This document shows, piece by piece, positions 45,468 through 49,975 of a stretch of 49,975 nt of DNA (positions within the stretch are counted from its first letter, which is position 1; the number at the start of each line of letters is the position of its first letter). This DNA is from Nocardioides gansuensis (GTDB lineage Bacteria > Actinomycetota > Actinomycetes > Propionibacteriales > Nocardioidaceae). The translations under genes and the position numbers were made by a program. The stretch spans positions 1 to 49,975 of the forward strand of contig NZ_QDGZ01000014.1 of the NCBI RefSeq assembly GCF_003076135.1, in the 5' to 3' direction. The notes below the pieces were generated by a model. It worked only from the letters and a program-made list of their open reading frames with translations, searched no databases and was not told the DNA's origin.

Positions 45468-45914
45468 TCAGCTCTCGACGTGCTGCTTCAATCCTGCGAG
45501 GATGCCGCGCTGGGTCTGATGGAACTTGCGACGAATCATTGGCAGCATGAGCCTGCTCAGCAGTGTGCTGGGTTGGAAGACGCTGCGCGCGACGACCCGG
45601 GTTTCCCTGTCCCCGTGCGGCTCGAGGGTGAACCCTGCGCTCCAGTCCGAGACCATCCGCGAGAAGCCGGTGCTGTCCTTCTCGACCGTCCACATGATTC
45701 TTCGACCCTCGTCGAAATTGGTGCACCGCTCCGCGGTCCTACCGGGCTTCTTCCCGACCATAACGTCGCATTCGCGGACGGCACCGAGCGTGTGGTCGCC
45801 GATGATACGGGTGAGTGCCGGATGCCATTGAGCGTGTCTCGCCGGGTCGCGAATCGCGTCCCACACGTGAGCAGTTGGGGCCGCTACTAAGAGCTCGTCC
45901 TGGATGTCCTCCAC
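45468..45914 (-). CDS. SRPBCC (START-like) family protein
   Basis: 148 residues: MEDIQDELLVAAPTAHVWDA, IRDPARHAQWHPALTRIIGD, then MVSDWSAGFTLEPHGDRETR. The helix-grip fold forms a hydrophobic ligand pocket, and the family includes polyketide cyclases and Bet v1-like proteins. GTG 45914 has GGGAGG upstream. It is paired with the TfoX-like gene. The ligand is unknown. Confidence 0.85.
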   Translation of the reverse strand: MEDIQDELLVAAPTAHVWDAIRDPARHAQWHPALTRIIGDHTLGAVRECDVMVGKKPGRTAERCTNFDEGRRIMWTVEKDSTGFSRMVSDWSAGFTLEPHGDRETRVVARSVFQPSTLLSRLMLPMIRRKFHQTQRGILAGLKQHVES

Positions 45915-45996
45915 CCCGGGTCACCTCCCGCGGGTCTCTCGCGTCTCACGCTAGGGCGACCGCTTGCGAAATGCACGTGAAGAATGGCATGCCCCT

Positions 45997-46441
45997 ATGC
46001 GAACGGCGACGCGGCGCTCCGACTGCCCGATCAGCTTCGCGCTGGACCTCTTTGGCGACAGGTGGTCACTGCTTGTCATGCGTGACCTGTTGTTCCAGGA
46101 GAAGGACCAGTTTCCGCGACTTCGCAGCATCGGAGGAGCGGATCGCCAGCAACATCCTCGCCGACCGCCTGCAGCGACTCGAGCACGCCGGGCTGATCAC
46201 GAAGGTGCCCGGGCCCGGCGGCCGAGAGAGGACTGCATACCGCGCGACCGACAAGGGCAAGGACCTGATCCCGGTCCTGCTGGCGATGATGCTCTGGAGC
46301 GCCCGACACGACCCGGACACCGGCGCCCTCGAGCAACTGGTTGCTGAGCTGGAGCGAGACCAACGAAGGGTGGCGCGTCGGGTGCGACGCGATGGCAGTA
46401 TCCAGGCGTACCTCCGGAACCTCCAACCGGTCGCCGAATGA
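45997..46441 (+). pseudogene. HxlR-family winged-helix regulator, one frame break
   Basis: The first part reads SDCPISFALDLFGDRWSLLV, MRDLLFQEKDQF; after a one-base break it reads RDFAASEERIASNILADRLQ, RLEHAGLITKVPGPGGRERT. This is the full HxlR/MarR-like HTH_20 domain with a Cys near the start. Removing one T from CAGTTTCCG near 46112 restores the frame. Corrected, it is about 148 residues and probably functional. It is divergent from the SRPBCC-TfoX pair, which it may control. Confidence 0.82.
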
Positions 46442-46558
46442 TCGGGCGCTACGTCTCGACACCGGAGTGGCGCGTCTCCACCCGGCGTCGAGCCTAAGAG
46501 GCGGTACAGGCGCGCATCTTCGACATCGGCGGCTGACGGAACAAGCAGGGGCCGGTGC

Positions 46559-47071
46559 TCAGTCGGTATCCGCAGCGGGGAACGCTGTCGCGACGATCGC
46601 GAAGAAGATCACCAGTAGGCCAACGACGATGGCCACGACGGCAAGCCGACGGTGCGCTCCACCCAAGCTTTGAATGCCGAGCCGGATGCCGCCACCCGCC
46701 ACGATCGCGGGAAATCCCAGCCAGGAGGCCGGAAGCGCCAGCACTACGGCGGCTCCACTGTGGATCAGCGCGGCCTTATGGACGGATCCGGGATTGCGCA
46801 CTGCACGCGGCACCGTGAAACCAAAGACGACGAGCGTGGTCACCACGCTGAGGACGAGGGTAACAAGGAAGGTTGCCGGGTCCACAGGAAAGGAGTTGTC
46901 GTCTGAACCGCGTTCGTTGCCCCACAGGTGGTCCCACGCCATCAGCCCGACCGTCAGCAGGAGGACACCAATAGCGATCGGAATACTCCCGATCGCCGAC
47001 CCGCGGGCGGTAGAGGACGATCCCACGCCACCAGCGTCGAGGCTCTTCAAATGAGGCGTCAAGAGGTGCAT
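46559..47071 (-). CDS. four-helix membrane protein of unknown function
   Basis: 170 residues with helices GSIPIAIGVLLLTVGLMAWD, ATFLVTLVLSVVTTLVVFGF, AALIHSGAAVVLALPASWLG and RRLAVVAIVVGLLVIFFAIV. No named family. Short acidic loop (NERGSDDNSFPVDP) faces one side. It stands alone on this strand, with a tandem repeat 16 bp upstream. Confidence 0.75.
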   Translation of the reverse strand: MHLLTPHLKSLDAGGVGSSSTARGSAIGSIPIAIGVLLLTVGLMAWDHLWGNERGSDDNSFPVDPATFLVTLVLSVVTTLVVFGFTVPRAVRNPGSVHKAALIHSGAAVVLALPASWLGFPAIVAGGGIRLGIQSLGGAHRRLAVVAIVVGLLVIFFAIVATAFPAADTD

Positions 47072-47086
47072 CGAACGGGACCGTTC

Positions 47087-47128
47087 GATCGTGCCGATCC
47101 CACCGCTGATCGTGCCGATCCCACCGCC
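47087..47128. repeat. 21-bp tandem direct repeat
   Basis: GATCGTGCCGATCCCACCGC occurs twice in succession, differing only in the last base of each 21-bp unit. It lies in the leader of the membrane protein gene. The rest of 47129-47505 shows no gene. Confidence 0.85.
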
Positions 47129-47505
47129 GCAAGCGGTCGCTCATCGGCAGGACCGCGCGAACAGCGGCATGAGCGGACGCGGGACACACTCGGTCGTTCG
47201 CCCTTCTGTTGCCGCCGGTAGAACAGCACGTCTGTGCTCGGCGACACCGTCCGGTACTGCGCATCCCGTCCTATTCACCCACGCTCATGCTCGAGTCGGC
47301 GATGCTACTGCCAGCGCTGTCGACGACGCCGCGGGGAACGGGGCGGGCCATCTCAGGAAGGGAAAGGCAAATTTGTGCGTTTCAGGCGCCGATCCGAGGT
47401 TGGTCTGATTGCATGTGCGCATTGCCAGCGGCTCTTGGGAGAATCATGGATAACAGCGAATGCGTCACCGTGCCCGGCCTCCCCTCTGTGGACGGATGCT
47501 GACCG

Positions 47506-48420
47506 GTGGGGTTCCTTAGTCGAAAAAGTCCGACGTCGACCACCTCGGAATCCAGTGCGGCCCCCACTCGCTCGCCGGAGGTCCCCCTCCAGAACCCGGG
47601 GCTCCCCGAACACGATCTGCGCCAGGTTACCTACACACTTACGACCGGATTCGGCCTCACTGCTGTCGTCTACGGTCCGGGGGATCCGGTCGCATGTTTC
47701 GACGCAGTCTGTGCCCAAGTGCCTGTCGTTGCGGAGAGCACATCGGGCGGCCCCGGGCTAGGACTCATGCAGGGCAGGCAGGAACTGCCTTGGTCCATGG
47801 TCACCGGCCCGGTCGGCACCGCCATGCACATCTACGGATCGCCAGACGTCGACAGCGACTGGTTCTTCCGCGCTGTCATGCAACCGCTTGACCACGTCGC
47901 CGCACCTTGGACCAAGGAAGTCGTCTTTATGACCGGGACGGGCAGCCCCGCAGTTGCAAACGTATTCAACAGCGCCACGGCTGGCGTGCCCGTCTGGGAA
48001 ATTCCTAGGCTCGGTCTCACACCTCCCGAGCCTCCCGCGCATCCCTTCCCCGAGTCGGTGGCAACCTTCCTTCTCAACTCCGGCTGGCACGAACTCGACG
48101 GTCCCGTCTACAAGGGCGTGCTCGACGTCGGGGGTGGTCGGAGCCAGGTGTTGCTGGTGGGCAGTGCTGACCAGGAGAACCTCGGCTTGATGTCGCCCAT
48201 CTGCAAAGCGGTTGGCGACCAGGTGCCACCTGTCGTGGCCCTCGCGGCCGCGAACGCGGGCTACCGCACGAGTGTGATCGTGGATCTGGTCATGCTCGAG
48301 ACGCTGATGCCGAAACTGGAGGCCGCGGCGGATCAGCATGACCTTGTCAATCGCCTAACGGCTCTCGGGCACGCCGCTGACCTGTTGGAGCAACAGTTCG
48401 CCGAGGGCGACGAGTTCTAA
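47506..48420 (+). CDS. 304-residue protein of unknown function, YbjN-like C-terminus possible
   Basis: A disordered Ser/Thr/Pro N-terminus (about 1-40) precedes an alpha/beta body (VTYTLTTGFGLTAVVYGPGD, MHIYGSPDVDSDWFFRAVMQ). The last 90 residues (VLLVGSADQENLGLMSPICK, VIVDLVMLETLMPKLEAAAD, LVNRLTALGHAADLLEQQF) look like the YbjN/type III chaperone-like fold seen in bacterial secretion- and stress-linked proteins. This is structural impression only. GTG 47506 gives the natural start, with a weak ribosome site. It is followed closely by the zinc-ribbon gene (84 bp). Confidence 0.75.
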   Translation: MGFLSRKSPTSTTSESSAAPTRSPEVPLQNPGLPEHDLRQVTYTLTTGFGLTAVVYGPGDPVACFDAVCAQVPVVAESTSGGPGLGLMQGRQELPWSMVTGPVGTAMHIYGSPDVDSDWFFRAVMQPLDHVAAPWTKEVVFMTGTGSPAVANVFNSATAGVPVWEIPRLGLTPPEPPAHPFPESVATFLLNSGWHELDGPVYKGVLDVGGGRSQVLLVGSADQENLGLMSPICKAVGDQVPPVVALAAANAGYRTSVIVDLVMLETLMPKLEAAADQHDLVNRLTALGHAADLLEQQFAEGDEF

Positions 48421-48503
48421 CGGAGACTCGCGGCCCCCCCGAGTCCACCCAAATTGCGGAACGGGCGCACAACTCACCTTCGATGGAATCGATTGGAGTC
48501 ACG

Positions 48504-48644
48504 ATGTTCAAGACCGAAGCTCAGAAGACTGCGAGCGGGAATTACGACGTTCAGGCAACTTGCACCAAGGGCCACACCTGCTTCAAGAAGCGGGGCGACC
48601 GGGACACCTATAAATGCCCGTACTGCGGGAATGACGTCCCCTGA
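48504..48644 (+). CDS. 46-residue zinc-ribbon-like microprotein
   Basis: MFKTEAQKTASGNYDVQATC, then TKGHTCFKKRGDRDTYKCPY and CGNDVP. Cys 20, 26, 38 and 41 (C-x5-C and C-x2-C) with His 24 form a treble or zinc-ribbon pattern. The protein is basic in the centre. GGAG lies six bases before ATG 48504. It is too short for standard callers and has no named family that I know. The position between two unknown genes suggests a small metal-binding or RNA/DNA-binding partner. Confidence 0.7.
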   Translation: MFKTEAQKTASGNYDVQATCTKGHTCFKKRGDRDTYKCPYCGNDVP

Positions 48645-48771
48645 TCGCCAGATCCTTCGGACTGGTGGACAACACACAGTCGTTCGCACTGCGCCGAGTC
48701 AGGACCAATCGGACGCAACATCGGGAGCGCATTCGTTTGCCCCGGTCTCTGAAGTGAAAGGTAACAATCCA

Positions 48772-49104
48772 ATGGCCTTCATTGCCAAGTACTTCGAGTT
48801 CCCAGGCGAACTCGATGAACTGCACGCGTCGATCTGCGGCGTCGTCGGTCGCTTGCACGAAACCGACAACGTGCCCCACGGCTACCACGGCATGGACCAA
48901 TACTGGAGTTTCGCCGTCGGAAGTTTGACGGGCCAGGTCATGGTTCAGCGGGCGCCGGACAGGTTGAAGGTCGTGGTGTTCACCATGCCGAACATCCTTC
49001 AGAAGTCGAAAGCGCGCGAGTTGTTGGACCGTGTGGTCACACTCCCTGGGGCGCAGGCCCGCCCTTTCCCTGGGGGCAAGGGCGGACTCCTATCGTTCGT
49101 CTGA
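48772..49104 (+). CDS. 110-residue conserved-looking protein of unknown function
   Basis: MAFIAKYFEFPGELDELHAS, HGYHGMDQYWSFAVGSLTGQ and VVFTMPNILQKSKARELLDR suggest a compact alpha/beta fold. No family is recognised. ATG 48772 has GAAAGG about ten bases upstream. It follows the zinc-ribbon gene by 127 bp on the same strand, and lies just left of an IS110-type element. Confidence 0.68.
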   Translation: MAFIAKYFEFPGELDELHASICGVVGRLHETDNVPHGYHGMDQYWSFAVGSLTGQVMVQRAPDRLKVVVFTMPNILQKSKARELLDRVVTLPGAQARPFPGGKGGLLSFV

Positions 49105-49505
49105 CCACTTCAGGCGTATCGCTGACATGAGGCGTGCACGCTGGTGGACGAGTGGGGCTCCCGCGAGCACGGGTGGGTTCCGGTCAGTCGCCGGCCCCGG
49201 TCGTCTTGGGGGTTTTCTCCTTTCGTAGCCGATCGTTGGCTACCCACATCCGCCGGTCAGCCCAACCGCTCATCGGCTGCTTGTTTCATTGACCCCAGGA
49301 CCGGTGCCTGGCGAGGCTCGGTCCAGGCGCCCGGCTCGTCGCTCTCATTTCGGCTGCCCACGCTGGTCGTGTGGCTCTCATTTGGCCTGCGCTGGCCGGG
49401 CGTCGCCAGAGTCAGGAGAGGCTCAAGAGGGGTTTGCCCAGCTCGAAGCAGCGTTGCCCTCCCGGCTCGACAACCCACCAACACGTTCGAGCAACGGAGG
49501 ACTCG
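49105..49505 (+). ncRNA. IS110 leader, candidate bridge-RNA region
   Basis: About 400 bp of non-coding DNA directly precedes the IS110 transposase. IS110-family elements encode a structured bridge RNA in such a leader. Visible structure: GGACCG/CGGTCC arms (near 49304-49324), a CCTGG/CCAGG pair inside, and the 10-mer GCTCTCATTT at 49341-49350 and again at 49374-49383, each followed by a similar GC-rich string ending GCTGG. The exact RNA ends and the left end of the element are not determined. Confidence 0.4.
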
Positions 49506-49975
49506 ATGAGCTCCACAACGACACCAGACTCACCCGGCGTGGTGATCGGGATGGACCCGCATAAACGCTCCGCGACCATCGAGGTCATGTCGGCCGACGA
49601 GGCCATCCAAGGCGGCGGTCGGTTCGCCACCGACACCGATGGCTACACCGCCATGCTGCGCTACGGCAGGCGGTGGCCGGACCGGGTCTGGGCGATCGAG
49701 GGCTGCGCCGGCATCGGCAAGCACATCGCCAACCGGCTGCTGGCCGACGGCGAAGAGGTCGTCGACGTGCCGCCGAAGCTGTCGGCCCGCGCCCGGGTGT
49801 TCGCCACCGGACAGGGCCGCAAGACCGACGCCACCGACGCCCACTCCGTCGCCCTGGTCGGCACCCGGATGACCGGGCTGCGGCCGGTGGTCAACGACGA
49901 GCAACTCGCGGTGCTGCGGATCCTGGTCGACCGCCGCCGCTCCCTAGGTGAGGACCACACCCGAATGACCTCCCA
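49506..49975 (+). CDS. IS110-family transposase (3' partial)
   Basis: The frame runs off the right edge after 156 codons. DEDD RuvC-like domain: VVIGMDPHKRSATIEV (Asp 17), VWAIEGCAGIGKHIANRL (Glu 65) and GRKTDATDAHSVALVGT (Asp 108, Asp 111). GGAGG lies five bases before ATG 49506. The second transposase domain with the catalytic Ser is beyond the window. These recombinases use a bridge RNA for target choice. Confidence 0.93.
   Translation, partial: MSSTTTPDSPGVVIGMDPHKRSATIEVMSADEAIQGGGRFATDTDGYTAMLRYGRRWPDRVWAIEGCAGIGKHIANRLLADGEEVVDVPPKLSARARVFATGQGRKTDATDAHSVALVGTRMTGLRPVVNDEQLAVLRILVDRRRSLGEDHTRMTS

Overview
The window is high-GC DNA with GTG/TTG starts, strong GC-ending codons and actinobacterial families: SigE-type sigma factor, CYTH-CHAD protein, giant CtpI/CtpH-type P-ATPase, three-helix-bundle protein, actinobacterial PhoX. 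It looks like chromosome of an actinomycete. A Nocardioidaceae-like relative is my guess, but the sequence alone does not settle genus.

Layout. 1-3033: end of a hybrid histidine kinase with two receivers, a broken response regulator and a methyltransferase. 3296-8480: a phosphorus-flavoured block with a Tat-exported PhoX protein, then convergent after a perfect hairpin an exported metallophosphoesterase and a HupE/UreJ-type membrane protein. 9460-12708: broken LuxR regulator, CYTH-CHAD protein, small helical protein. 12952-18229: a 30-residue hydrophobic peptide ORF, a 1489-residue P-type ATPase and its Lys/Ala- and His/Pro-rich partner. 18354-20175: a gene graveyard (PhoX, FAD-disulfide oxidoreductase, nucleoside hydrolase and alpha/beta-hydrolase remnants). 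20796-28097: a 1738-residue exported beta-propeller/HYR/Ig protein and a second secreted propeller-like protein. 28217-32580: a LuxR-type regulator followed by a tightly coupled operon of small membrane proteins ending in a GNAT/PASTA chimera. 33020-35265: MarR, divergent from ribA and a quinone oxidoreductase, with two matching operator-like dyads between. 35409-36623: a tRNA 3' fragment, a terminator, an integrase tail and a regulator tail (an old integration site), then a HAD hydrolase. 36735-40572: TetR/SnoaL-like pair, methyltransferase, propeller protein. 40679-41969: complete IS3-family element with 3-bp target duplication. 42225-46441: Maf fragment, sigma/anti-sigma pair, small stress and regulatory genes including a low-GC cupin. 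46559-49104: membrane protein and a three-gene cassette of unknown function with a zinc-ribbon microprotein. 49105-49975: start of an IS110-family element with a long leader that may hold a bridge RNA.

A cross-cutting observation: at least a dozen reading-frame breaks are each repaired by adding or removing one base in a short homopolymer. Sequencing or assembly error is therefore a serious alternative to real pseudogenes for LuxR, MalT-like, quinone oxidoreductase, alpha/beta hydrolase, propeller, HxlR and other genes. The best candidates for something new are the IS110 leader, the zinc-ribbon cassette, the P-ATPase partner pair and the ATGA-coupled membrane operon.
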